A program made the position numbers and the translations under genes. The notes beneath the pieces were generated by a model. The model saw nothing but the letters and a program-made list of their open reading frames with translations, was not told the origin of the DNA and did no database searches. This document shows positions 19,203-27,238 of a stretch of 64,000 bases of DNA, piece by piece; the first letter of the stretch is position 1, and each line of letters starts with the position of its first letter. The stretch lies in assembly GCA_019322895.1 (NCBI GenBank), contig JAHWHZ010000003.1, positions 62,001-126,000 on the forward strand, given 5' to 3'. Source of the stretch: Candidatus Woesearchaeota archaeon. Lineage in GTDB: Archaea > Nanobdellota > Nanobdellia > Woesearchaeales > ARS49.

Positions 19203-19699
19203 TTTATCTTTTTCAGCTCTTTTGTTGTTTTGTTTAAAATATCTCTTACTTTTTTCTTGTTTTTCATGAAAAGGCCTTTATTGAATATCCGCACCATCTC
19301 AAGCTTTAATTCTGTAACTTCAGGAGGAATATCTTCTATGGAATATTTTCCTTTTTTCAGTGATTCCATGCTCTCTCTAAAAGGCGCCAAATTTTCTCCG
19401 GTCAATGCAGTCCACATCTTGATGCTGTCTTCCATTTTTTTCAGCATGATATCTTTCTGCGCTGCAAGAGATTTCATCCTTGCTTTTCCTTCTTTTGTCA
19501 GGGAATAATTCTTCTTCCTGCCTTCTTTTTTGCAGGTTACAAGCTTTTCTTTTGCTAATTCATCAAGCAAAGGATATATAGAACCAGGGCTTGGCTTTGT
19601 GCCTATCTTATCTTCTATATATTTCATCAAGGCATAGCCGGACAACGGCTTTTTTTGGAGCGCCTTCAGCACAAGTATCTTTAAATTGCCTCTTATCAT
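19199..19699 (-). CDS. PadR-family transcriptional regulator
   Basis: 166 residues. The N-terminal winged helix has the PadR hallmarks LKALQKKPLSGYALMKYI and PSPGSIYPLLDELAKEKLV, followed by a C-terminal helical dimerisation segment. It is first in the ABC-export operon and probably autoregulates it through the repeated ATATATCG words just upstream. PadR regulators commonly control efflux pumps in response to small molecules; the ligand is unknown. Confidence 0.92.
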   Translation of the reverse strand: MIRGNLKILVLKALQKKPLSGYALMKYIEDKIGTKPSPGSIYPLLDELAKEKLVTCKKEGRKKNYSLTKEGKARMKSLAAQKDIMLKKMEDSIKMWTALTGENLAPFRESMESLKKGKYSIEDIPPEVTELKLEMVRIFNKGLFMKNKKKVRDILNKTTKELKKIK

Positions 19700-19712
19700 T
19701 TTATGTCGTTTC

Positions 19713-19772
19713 CGATATATCGATAGTAATATATCGCTAATAATATATCGAAAGCGATAGTATTATATAAAT
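19713..19772 (-). promoter_or_regulatory. Candidate PadR operator, three 14-bp-spaced ATATATCG words
   Basis: ATATATCG occurs at 19715-19722, 19729-19736 and 19743-19750, an exact 14-bp period. The first is part of the palindrome CGATATATCG (19713-19722), and GCGATAG follows at 19754-19760. The cluster lies directly upstream of the padR start, overlapping where its TATA box should be, as expected for a repressor site. Confidence 0.6.
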
Positions 19773-19821
19773 CTTGTGGTTTTTGCCAAGCTTTTTATAC
19801 TTTTCAGGCCCAGTATTACTT

Positions 19822-20154
19822 ATGAAGACAGGGTTATTGAATAGGATAAAGGAATTTCTTATGGATCTGGACAAGTCTATATATTATCGCAGGGAAAATG
19901 CTAATTTTGATGATCAAATTGCTTTAAGAATAAGAGAAGACATTGAAATATTGCTAGACGGCAAAGCATTAGCTAGATTTGAAAGAGAACAAGATGCAAA
20001 ATACAAAAACACCAGAAGAATGTATGAACTACATTACTGCCCGCTGCATTTTAATCCTCAATTCTGGAACAGAAAGAACCAGGAAAAATATTTCTGGCTG
20101 AGACTAGATATTGATGAAGCTCTTGATGATAGTGATTATTTCTATAATGCATGA
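19822..20154 (+). CDS. Hypothetical protein, 110 residues
   Basis: Acidic/basic soluble protein with no recognised domain. ATG 19822 is preferred to an earlier in-frame ATG because TTTTATA is centred 26 nt upstream. C-terminal half: YELHYCPLHFNPQFWNRKNQ and ISEA-like acidic tail. It is divergent from padR and therefore shares the ATATATCG region. Confidence 0.6.
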   Translation: MKTGLLNRIKEFLMDLDKSIYYRRENANFDDQIALRIREDIEILLDGKALARFEREQDAKYKNTRRMYELHYCPLHFNPQFWNRKNQEKYFWLRLDIDEALDDSDYFYNA

Positions 20155-20193
20155 TTCACCAGCTTTAAAAAGAATCCATGTCTCATATACAGC

Positions 20194-21021
20194 ATGAAAA
20201 AAGCAATCTGGATTTACAGCGATGCCCCAGAAAGCATAGCGCTTGTAAAGAAGTATAATGAACTGGGAGGGAGCATAAGCTCATGCTACACGCGTTTTGC
20301 AAGTATAGAGTTTTCCAAAAAGAAAGTTGCATTTAAGGATCATGTAACAAGAACCTGGTCAGATGCTTGCCTCGATGTTTATCCAATAATAAGCGCGCCA
20401 AAGCCAGAAGGAAGGCTGATTAAATATTCTCCCGCGCAGGACTTAGCAGAAATAATTGATGTTTTATTTTCAAAACTGGATAAAATCCATTTTTGCGGCT
20501 TGCATCTTAATCTTGAGCCTTATCATCCACAACAACGCAGGTTCTTAAGCATGCTTCGGGAAAGAACACAAAAACCAATAACTGCTGCGTTGCCAGGCGC
20601 TGTTGAAATAGATCCAAGAATTTTAAGCAAGCTGGATACTGCTGTCCTGATGAATTATGATCTTGCATTAAATCCAGAAAAGTTTCAACTTAAATTCAAA
20701 GAAAGACTGGAGAGATTTGCAGAATCCTGCGAAAAAACAGGATGCAAATGGTCAATAGGAATACCGCTTACAGCAACGCACACAGAATATGAAGAAAAAC
20801 GCTTGATTGAAACTGAGCATATAAGAAAATTCACAAACTATGCAATGGCAGATTATTTTTTACCAGCATATCAGCAAATTAAAGAAATGGCCAAGCATGA
20901 TGTGCACTTTGATGGAATCGCAATATGGGCAATAAACAGCAGGCCATTAAGAGATTCCGAGAAAAAATGGGAGATATATCCCCGGCAGCTAAAATTAAGC
21001 AGTCTACAAATGCTGGACTGA
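20194..21021 (+). CDS. TIM-barrel-like protein, glycosidase-fold suspected
   Basis: 275 residues without signal peptide. Strand-ending motifs spaced through the chain (FCGLHLNLEPY, ITAALPGAV, TAVLMNYDLAL, WSIGIPLTA, FDGIAIWAINS) look like successive strands of a (beta/alpha)8 barrel, as in GH18-like or sugar-processing enzymes. The catalytic DxE pair of GH18 is not present in recognisable form. Fold assignment is tentative, substrate unknown. It is convergent with the FHA-caspase gene (3-nt gap). Confidence 0.55.
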   Translation: MKKAIWIYSDAPESIALVKKYNELGGSISSCYTRFASIEFSKKKVAFKDHVTRTWSDACLDVYPIISAPKPEGRLIKYSPAQDLAEIIDVLFSKLDKIHFCGLHLNLEPYHPQQRRFLSMLRERTQKPITAALPGAVEIDPRILSKLDTAVLMNYDLALNPEKFQLKFKERLERFAESCEKTGCKWSIGIPLTATHTEYEEKRLIETEHIRKFTNYAMADYFLPAYQQIKEMAKHDVHFDGIAIWAINSRPLRDSEKKWEIYPRQLKLSSLQMLD

Positions 21022-21024
21022 TTC

Positions 21025-22104
21025 TTAAAATACTATAGACTTCAAGCCCTTTCTGACAGGCTGCATTTCATAACCCATCTTTTCAATATCTTCCACGATA
21101 TTATCCATGCTGACAGACTTTAAATCAACAATAGTGTTTTCTTTAATCATCTGAGTGATTTTTTCAGCAAGCAATTTAGGAAAAACATTTCCTTTTGTAG
21201 TCTGATTTTGCTGTGAAGAAAAAAAGTATAATCCGTTTTGCTCATCAAGAAAGAGCCACCCCCCGCCTGAATGACATGCATTTATTATTACAATTTTCGG
21301 CACTTTCACAGCATTCAATAATTCAGCTAACTCAGCTTTTTGAATTTCTTCTTTAGCGGTTGTAATATAATCTGTATTGCCATGAGCGTTATAAAAAAAC
21401 AGAAAAACAGACTTTTTCGGCAGTCTTGCGGCATATTCCAATGAACCGCGAATTCTTTCTGGTGTTGCTTCATCCTGGCGTATCCAGACAGGTTCATAAG
21501 GAATTTCCAATTTGTTGAAACAATCATCAATGCACCTCATTTCTGTAACAAAAGATTTGTCCCTTATTTTTTGGTTGTTGACTCCCACATATACTGCGTG
21601 TATTAATGAAATAGTATCATATAACTTAAATTGCGCACTATCATTCTGCAATCCTGCAAGCTTAATCACTGTTTCGTCAAATAGCTGTTGCCTGTTCCTG
21701 ACTTTGGAATCATTAATCCAGACCTTGTTCTTGCTTCCTAAATCAACAACATACAGCTGGTTATCAAGAGTTCCGAGAAAACAATGAAACTCGCTTACGT
21801 GTCTGAATTTTTGTCCGTTGATGACAATTGCAGACCTTGGCTGTGCATTTTTCACCAGGCTTTCAAGAACTTTGCCTTTTTTTTTCTTCATAAATCCAGA
21901 GTAAACCTGTCTGCTTTGGCTTTCTGAAAGATTAAATAAAACCTGATAATTCCAGTCAGAATCAGAAGGGCAGCCAAAATAATTATGCATCGCCCCAATC
22001 CACATAGGACTTTGAACTGGAACAACATCTCTTTCTACACTAACCGAGGTACTATCTATATTTCCAAAAGCAATAGGCCTGATTTTCCACCTAGTTATAG
22101 TCAT
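21025..22104 (-). CDS. FHA domain fused to caspase-like peptidase (C14)
   Basis: 359 residues. A forkhead-associated domain spans ~85-165, with the phosphothreonine-contacting pattern S104-x-x-H107 and S124-K-N126 (DLGSKNKVWIND). A caspase-like domain follows at ~168-320 with the catalytic His in FFYNAHG (H241) and catalytic Cys in IINACHSGGG (C277), the metacaspase/clan CD signature. No membrane segment. It is divergent (93-nt gap) from a Ser/Thr kinase gene, so kinase phosphorylation may recruit or gate the peptidase through the FHA domain. Domain calls are seen; the pathway is inferred. Confidence 0.85.
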   Translation of the reverse strand: MTITRWKIRPIAFGNIDSTSVSVERDVVPVQSPMWIGAMHNYFGCPSDSDWNYQVLFNLSESQSRQVYSGFMKKKKGKVLESLVKNAQPRSAIVINGQKFRHVSEFHCFLGTLDNQLYVVDLGSKNKVWINDSKVRNRQQLFDETVIKLAGLQNDSAQFKLYDTISLIHAVYVGVNNQKIRDKSFVTEMRCIDDCFNKLEIPYEPVWIRQDEATPERIRGSLEYAARLPKKSVFLFFYNAHGNTDYITTAKEEIQKAELAELLNAVKVPKIVIINACHSGGGWLFLDEQNGLYFFSSQQNQTTKGNVFPKLLAEKITQMIKENTIVDLKSVSMDNIVEDIEKMGYEMQPVRKGLKSIVF

Positions 22105-22197
22105 AAAGTAGGTTAAATGAGAGTGATTTAAAAAATTGCTGACTTTTGCATGACAGAGACACTAATCTTTTTAAGTAAAGAACCTTTATATTATTAA

Positions 22198-23562
22198 ATG
22201 GCAGGTGATCTTACAGGCAGGATATTAGGAGACTATGAATTGATGCACTGCATAGGCAGCGGCGGATTCAGCGACGTTTACATGGGTAAAAATACGGCCC
22301 TTCCTTCTGAGACTTTTTTTGCAGTAAAAGTCTTTAAAGAATATACCTTGCAAATTGAAAAAGAGGCAGAGATAGGACGAAAGCTAGAACACCCAAACAT
22401 TGTAAAGGCAGGACCGGTCCTTGAATCTGAAGGAATATGGTATATGCCCATGGAATTATGCGAGGAAGAAAACCTGAGAGACAAAATAGCTTCCTCTGCG
22501 GGGATAGCAAGCAATACTGCACTAATGGTTACCAATAAAGTTCTTTCAGGCCTGCAATATGCCCATGATAAAGGTGTTGTGCATAGGGACATCAAGCCGG
22601 AGAATATCCTGTTTGACTTCTTAGGCAATCCAAAAATATGCGATTTCGGGCTTCAAAAAGAGTTGCGGACAGCATTATATTCTGCATATCTTGATTCTAT
22701 TGGACAGAATCATGTTACAGTCACAAATCCCAATTTGGTTGTATTCCGACAATCAAGCGAATTCATACAGAGCATGCTAAGCAATACAGAATCAATTGGA
22801 AGAATCGTGGGGACCTTAGAGTATATGGCTCCTGAACAAAAAGAAGGCAAGGCAGACCAGAGAACAGACCTTTTTGCAGTAGGCACAATGCTTTATGAAA
22901 TGCTGCAAGGTTATCGGCCAGACGGCACTTATGAACCATGCAGCGATCCTGCCCTGGACAGAATAATCCAGAAAAGCAGGCAAAGAGATCCAAACAAAAG
23001 ATACCAAACAGCAGATGAAATGAAATCAGATTTAGAATCCGTAATTGATGACAACCCTGCTCATTTTCCTTCTGTTCCAGCACCAAATTCTGTTGCGGAG
23101 GATTTTTGTTGGGGGCAAGACACAGAAATTATAGTGAAACCAAGTTCAACAAACATGCCAAATACACAGAATATCATGACGTCTTCAGTAACAAGAGAGT
23201 CAAAGAACGCACTGATAAGTTCTGGCGCACTTTTGTCTCTTGGCGGGATAGGTTGTGCTGCGTACTGCTTTGCGCCTGGTGCAGAGAGTTTTTTAGTTCC
23301 TTCTATTTTAGGCACAGCTTTAGGAGGTCTTGGCCCTTTAGCAATGCTAAAAGAGACAAGAGGATTGAGAAATTTCATGCATGGAGTGTATTCTTTTTCT
23401 GTTGGGGCAATAGGCGGCTTGTTAAGTAGCAGTGCTGTGCTATTTGCATTGAATCAGGCAGATCCAGGAAAAGATGCTCAAGAAATTAACGGTTTTTTAA
23501 GTGTTCTTTGCGGGATAGCAGGGGGTTTTTTCCTTACTTGGTTAACCAATAATAGTGAATAA
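22198..23562 (+). CDS. Membrane-anchored Ser/Thr protein kinase
   Basis: 454 residues. The eukaryotic-type kinase domain is intact: Gly loop GSGGFSDVY (20-28), Lys44 in FAVKVFK, HRDIKPENIL (H129-R-D131), DFG at 149-151, YMAPEQ, and a DLFAVGTMLYEML helix. About four hydrophobic segments occupy residues ~335-450, so the kinase would be tethered inside the membrane. TATA TTTTTAAG is centred 27 nt before the ATG. Together with the pseudokinase and the FHA-caspase gene it makes a compact phospho-signalling locus. Confidence 0.92.
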   Translation: MAGDLTGRILGDYELMHCIGSGGFSDVYMGKNTALPSETFFAVKVFKEYTLQIEKEAEIGRKLEHPNIVKAGPVLESEGIWYMPMELCEEENLRDKIASSAGIASNTALMVTNKVLSGLQYAHDKGVVHRDIKPENILFDFLGNPKICDFGLQKELRTALYSAYLDSIGQNHVTVTNPNLVVFRQSSEFIQSMLSNTESIGRIVGTLEYMAPEQKEGKADQRTDLFAVGTMLYEMLQGYRPDGTYEPCSDPALDRIIQKSRQRDPNKRYQTADEMKSDLESVIDDNPAHFPSVPAPNSVAEDFCWGQDTEIIVKPSSTNMPNTQNIMTSSVTRESKNALISSGALLSLGGIGCAAYCFAPGAESFLVPSILGTALGGLGPLAMLKETRGLRNFMHGVYSFSVGAIGGLLSSSAVLFALNQADPGKDAQEINGFLSVLCGIAGGFFLTWLTNNSE

Positions 23563-23625
23563 CCACAAGCTAGAAAACTATTCCTTTTCACCAGCTTTAA
23601 ATACTCTCATTTGCTCTAATACTGC

Positions 23626-24549
23626 ATGGCAGGAGACTTAGAAGGAGAAATACTCGGAGATTACGAACTGCAGGGACGAATAAGTGAAAGTTCTGCTAGC
23701 GAGCTTTATGCAGCTAAAAACAGGTTTGATGACACGCCTTGCGCAGTCAAGGTGTTCAAGAAACCAGCGTCCAGGCTTGGGCCGCTTATGCAGTCAATCG
23801 ATACTCGCAGGAAATTAAAGCACCCAAATATTGTCACAATTCTTGATGCTGATGAAGATAATGGAAAATACTATATGGCAATGGAGATGTGCGGTAAAAG
23901 CCTTCGCCAAAAGATAAAATCAGGCCCTCTGCCTGAAGAAGAGGCAGTCAACACTGCAATTTCTGTGCTGAAAGGATTAGAATACCTGCATGAGCAGGGG
24001 TTTTTGAGCGAAGCTGTCAGACCTGAAAACATATTAGAATGCGCAGATGATGCAAAACTTTTGGTTGCAGGCACTGTGCAGACAAAAAATTACCTGTCAC
24101 CCGAGCAGGAAGAAGGAAAAAGACTGAGTGAAAGCACTGACATTTATTCACTGGGAACTGTCTTGTATGAAGCATTAAAAGGCCACAGGCCTGTCGGCGC
24201 TTTTGAATCCACAGGCAACACTGCTCTTGATAATGTAATCAATAAAAGCAGAGAGAGAAAACCAGATAAAAGATATCAGGCTGCAAAAGAGATGCAGCTT
24301 GCATTAGAGCAAGCAGTTACTGTTCAAGATGATGAAGTTGCTGAAGATCCGCAACCAGCTCCAGCTCCTGAACCTACTCCAGAACCTGCAACAGAAGTAT
24401 CACCAGCATATATTCGTGCAGCGCATATTGCCATAGCAGGAGCAGGTCTTATCTTCTTTACAATATTGTTCGGCATTCTCGCAAAGTCATGCAGTCTTGA
24501 TGAATCTTATTATCAAAAGCCTGCAATTGAAAAACAAGCAGATAAATGA
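23626..24549 (+). CDS. Membrane-anchored pseudokinase
   Basis: 307 residues, clearly paralogous to the upstream kinase (same MAGDLxGxILGDYEL start, AVKVFKK, KLKHPNIV, YLSPEQEEGK). Catalytic parts are lost: the Gly loop reads SESSASELY, the HRD motif reads SEAVRPEN (residues 128-135) and DFG reads VAG (147-149). Lys42 remains. One membrane helix (~262-284) follows a Pro/Glu-rich linker. Both catalytic Asp residues are absent, so it is probably a regulator or scaffold of its active neighbour, 63 nt upstream. It has its own TATA (TTTAAATA, 26 nt before ATG). Confidence 0.9.
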   Translation: MAGDLEGEILGDYELQGRISESSASELYAAKNRFDDTPCAVKVFKKPASRLGPLMQSIDTRRKLKHPNIVTILDADEDNGKYYMAMEMCGKSLRQKIKSGPLPEEEAVNTAISVLKGLEYLHEQGFLSEAVRPENILECADDAKLLVAGTVQTKNYLSPEQEEGKRLSESTDIYSLGTVLYEALKGHRPVGAFESTGNTALDNVINKSRERKPDKRYQAAKEMQLALEQAVTVQDDEVAEDPQPAPAPEPTPEPATEVSPAYIRAAHIAIAGAGLIFFTILFGILAKSCSLDESYYQKPAIEKQADK

Positions 24550-24604
24550 GTAACATTTATATACTATATATTCTAAAATTATCAATATCAAGAGGTGATA
24601 TTCA

Positions 24605-26323
24605 ATGGCATTAGGTTTAACAACCGCTAAACGTGTTTTCTTCATAGTTGTTTTGGTCTCTATAGTGGCTTCGCTTGTTATGATAGGAGAATTTTACAGA
24701 GGGACAGGTGCATTCACCACCTATAACCCTGTACAGTCGCAGATAACCAATTCAATCGGGCTGTATCTTTATTTTGGCAATTATATTGCCACGCAGGTTA
24801 CTGCTGTAGGAGAGGGCCAGGCATTATGCTTTAGCACAGGCACGATCCAGACAAATGCAGGCAGGACTGCATACAGGCAGTCTCTTCAATTCGGCATTCC
24901 AGGGGCATTTAACGGCGGAATGCTTGTCTTCAAGGAAGTAAGGACACCTACTGAGACAGCAAGCACTGCTCTTACATTTCCTTTAGGGCAGCCTTTGTTC
25001 CAATATCAGGTAAATTTTGATTCTGGACTTAATAGCAGGATAGAAAATAATGTCTTGAGAGACCTTGATGACAGGTCCTTGAACTTATTAGGAACAACCT
25101 TTACTTTCATGTCAACACAGAATAGGTATAACCAAGGTTCAAACCTTTTGCAGTTAAGGCTTATAGGAGGCTTTGGCACGATAGACATAACAGATACTAT
25201 TGATGCGCAGTTCACAGAAGGAGGAGTTAGAGTCAATGGCCAGGTTGTTGATGCAGATGTAAGAGTATTAGGCGGAATGAGGACAGGAAATGTCTTTGGC
25301 ATTGATGCGATAGAATACAGACCAAAAGCAGAAGCAATTGCGCCTTCAGCAGACTTTGATGTGCTGCCAAGGCATGGAGTTTCAGAATACATGAAATATC
25401 CTCAGGCATTGCTGACACCTGAATTCAATCTTTTCTTTGTAGGAATGGGCTCAGGATATCAGGTTCCTACACCTAGTCCTAAGACAACCTCTACACCAGG
25501 CGCAATAAGATTAAAAGGAACAAGAAAGCAATACAGGCTTGACTTTGCAACAAAGACAGGTGGATATGAGATAGACTTGATTGCATTGGACCCTGGCCTT
25601 AAATGGGGAAGCAAGTCTGGCAACAGGGATTTTATCTTCAAGGAAAACCTATGGATAGATGTGCAGGATTATTTTGCAATCAGCTCTGGAACTGGACTTA
25701 ATGACAGGAGCTGGATTATGAGCCTGAATAAGATCCAGACAAGCAATAACAAGGTGTTCTGGAGAGACCTTGCAAAAGGAAGCACTAAAGAAGCAAAATA
25801 TGATCCAGTCACTGGGCAGGGAAGCATGAACGTTGGAGGATATGACTTTGCATTCCAGGTCAATCCAGGCGGAACTGCGATTAAGGTTGACTTGAACAAT
25901 GACGGGGCTATCGCAGCTTCAACAGTGCAGATTGTATTGTCAAACAGCTTAAGAATGAAGTTTAGCGGAGCAGGAACAATAGATATAATTGTTCCATGGC
26001 AGCTGAGAGAAGAATCTGCTGTTGACGAGGTCAACAAGATACAGGTTTCTAAGTCAGGAAGTAGCCTTACAGCACAAGTTACATCACCGACAATGCAAGA
26101 TGACCCTTCAGTAGAAGGAAGAGAGCAGGGAATGAGCCAGTATGGTGTAAGATTTGTGTGGGACGGCAGAAACACTCCTGAAGAGATAAATGTTTATCCG
26201 CCAGGAAGCGGTGGACAGGCATATGCATCAGTCGGAATAGGAACATATACAGGACAATCCAGAGGCATCTTATTGTTGACTTGCGAACAGAGCGCCTTGC
26301 AGGCAGCTCAGCAGGCCAAATAA
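24605..26323 (+). CDS. Membrane-anchored surface protein, 572 residues
   Basis: An N-terminal transmembrane helix (residues ~10-28) is followed by a large beta-rich, Gly/Thr/Asn-rich extracellular part, as in pilin-like or envelope proteins. A single pair of Cys (one near residue 73, one near the C-terminus) could form a disulfide. The SD GAGGTGAT sits 7 nt before ATG 24605. No family recognised. It follows the pseudokinase by 55 nt and may be a substrate or output of that locus, or simply a neighbour. Confidence 0.72.
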   Translation: MALGLTTAKRVFFIVVLVSIVASLVMIGEFYRGTGAFTTYNPVQSQITNSIGLYLYFGNYIATQVTAVGEGQALCFSTGTIQTNAGRTAYRQSLQFGIPGAFNGGMLVFKEVRTPTETASTALTFPLGQPLFQYQVNFDSGLNSRIENNVLRDLDDRSLNLLGTTFTFMSTQNRYNQGSNLLQLRLIGGFGTIDITDTIDAQFTEGGVRVNGQVVDADVRVLGGMRTGNVFGIDAIEYRPKAEAIAPSADFDVLPRHGVSEYMKYPQALLTPEFNLFFVGMGSGYQVPTPSPKTTSTPGAIRLKGTRKQYRLDFATKTGGYEIDLIALDPGLKWGSKSGNRDFIFKENLWIDVQDYFAISSGTGLNDRSWIMSLNKIQTSNNKVFWRDLAKGSTKEAKYDPVTGQGSMNVGGYDFAFQVNPGGTAIKVDLNNDGAIAASTVQIVLSNSLRMKFSGAGTIDIIVPWQLREESAVDEVNKIQVSKSGSSLTAQVTSPTMQDDPSVEGREQGMSQYGVRFVWDGRNTPEEINVYPPGSGGQAYASVGIGTYTGQSRGILLLTCEQSALQAAQQAK

Positions 26324-26364
26324 GGCTAAGCTTTTTATTTTCTTATTCTTTTTTATTATTTATT

Positions 26365-27054
26365 ATGAAAGAAGGCATTGAGATAATTGATTTAGGATTG
26401 TATTTATCTAGGCATAAGATTCTTGTGTTGGCAGATTTTCATATAGGCTATGAAGAAGAATTGAATAAAAAAGGAGTTCTTGTGCCGAGAGTGCAGTACA
26501 AGGATGTTATTGATAGGTTGGAATTGATTTTTTCTAAAGTAAATCCAGAATTGATTGTCATAAACGGTGATTTAAAGCATGAGTTTGGCACAATCTCAAA
26601 ACAGGAATGGAAAGAAACAATGCGGTTGATTGATTACTTAGAAAGAAAAGGCAAATTAATCTTGATTAAAGGCAATCATGACACAATCTTAGGCCCAATT
26701 GCTGATAAAAAAGATATCCAAGTTGTTGATGAATTGTTTGTTGATGATATCTTGATTACTCACGGCCATAAACTGCCTGAAGAACTGGCTGGTACTATTA
26801 TTATCGCGCACGAGCATCCTGCTGTCAACATCCGCTCAAAAGTTCGCGCAGAAAAATACAAATGCTATCTAAAAGGGAAGTATAAACACAAGACATTGAT
26901 TGTCCAGCCATCGTTTAATTTACTAACAGAAGGAACAGATGTTGTTTCAGAAGAGTTATTGAGCCCTTTCTTGCAGCAGGACTTGAGTGATTTTGAAGTA
27001 TTTGTTGTTGACAAGAAAATATATCCATTTGGAAAATTAAGAAATCTCAGCTAG
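26365..27054 (+). CDS. Metallophosphoesterase of the COG1407/MJ0037 type
   Basis: 229 residues with the calcineurin-like metal ligands: ADFHIGY, INGDLKHEFG, KGNHD, ITHGHKLP and AHEHPAV. This spacing matches the archaeal DNA-associated phosphoesterase family often encoded beside Lhr helicases. ATG 26365 is chosen; an upstream in-frame start would overlap the preceding gene. Substrate unknown. The last 8 nt overlap the convergent zinc-ribbon gene. Confidence 0.88.
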   Translation: MKEGIEIIDLGLYLSRHKILVLADFHIGYEEELNKKGVLVPRVQYKDVIDRLELIFSKVNPELIVINGDLKHEFGTISKQEWKETMRLIDYLERKGKLILIKGNHDTILGPIADKKDIQVVDELFVDDILITHGHKLPEELAGTIIIAHEHPAVNIRSKVRAEKYKCYLKGKYKHKTLIVQPSFNLLTEGTDVVSEELLSPFLQQDLSDFEVFVVDKKIYPFGKLRNLS

Positions 27055-27175
27055 CCCAAAACCATCTTGAACCGCCTTTCTCAGCAGACTCATTGCAATG
27101 CTTGCAGAACGAAGTGTCTTCCCCTACCATCAGTTTTCCACAATTCTGGCAGTAAGTGTAGCAGTTTTCACACAT
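27047..27175 (-). CDS. 42-residue double zinc-ribbon protein
   Basis: A short ORF beginning MCENCYTYCQNCGKLMVGED and ending RWFWAS. Cys pairs at 2/5, 9/12 and 24/27 suggest one or two zinc sites. A TATA-like TTTAAAAA (minus strand, 27197-27204) lies ~26 nt before the ATG. The 3' end overlaps the metallophosphoesterase gene by 8 nt. Confidence 0.6.
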   Translation of the reverse strand: MCENCYTYCQNCGKLMVGEDTSFCKHCNESAEKGGSRWFWAS

Positions 27176-27238
27176 ATTTTTGCTAAAACCACAGGCGTTT
27201 TTAAAGATAGTGGTGATATAGTAATAACTTGTTAGTAA

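Noticed and set aside
23626..24549. Kinase pseudogene
   Set aside because: Frame intact, own promoter and a membrane anchor; better described as a pseudokinase.
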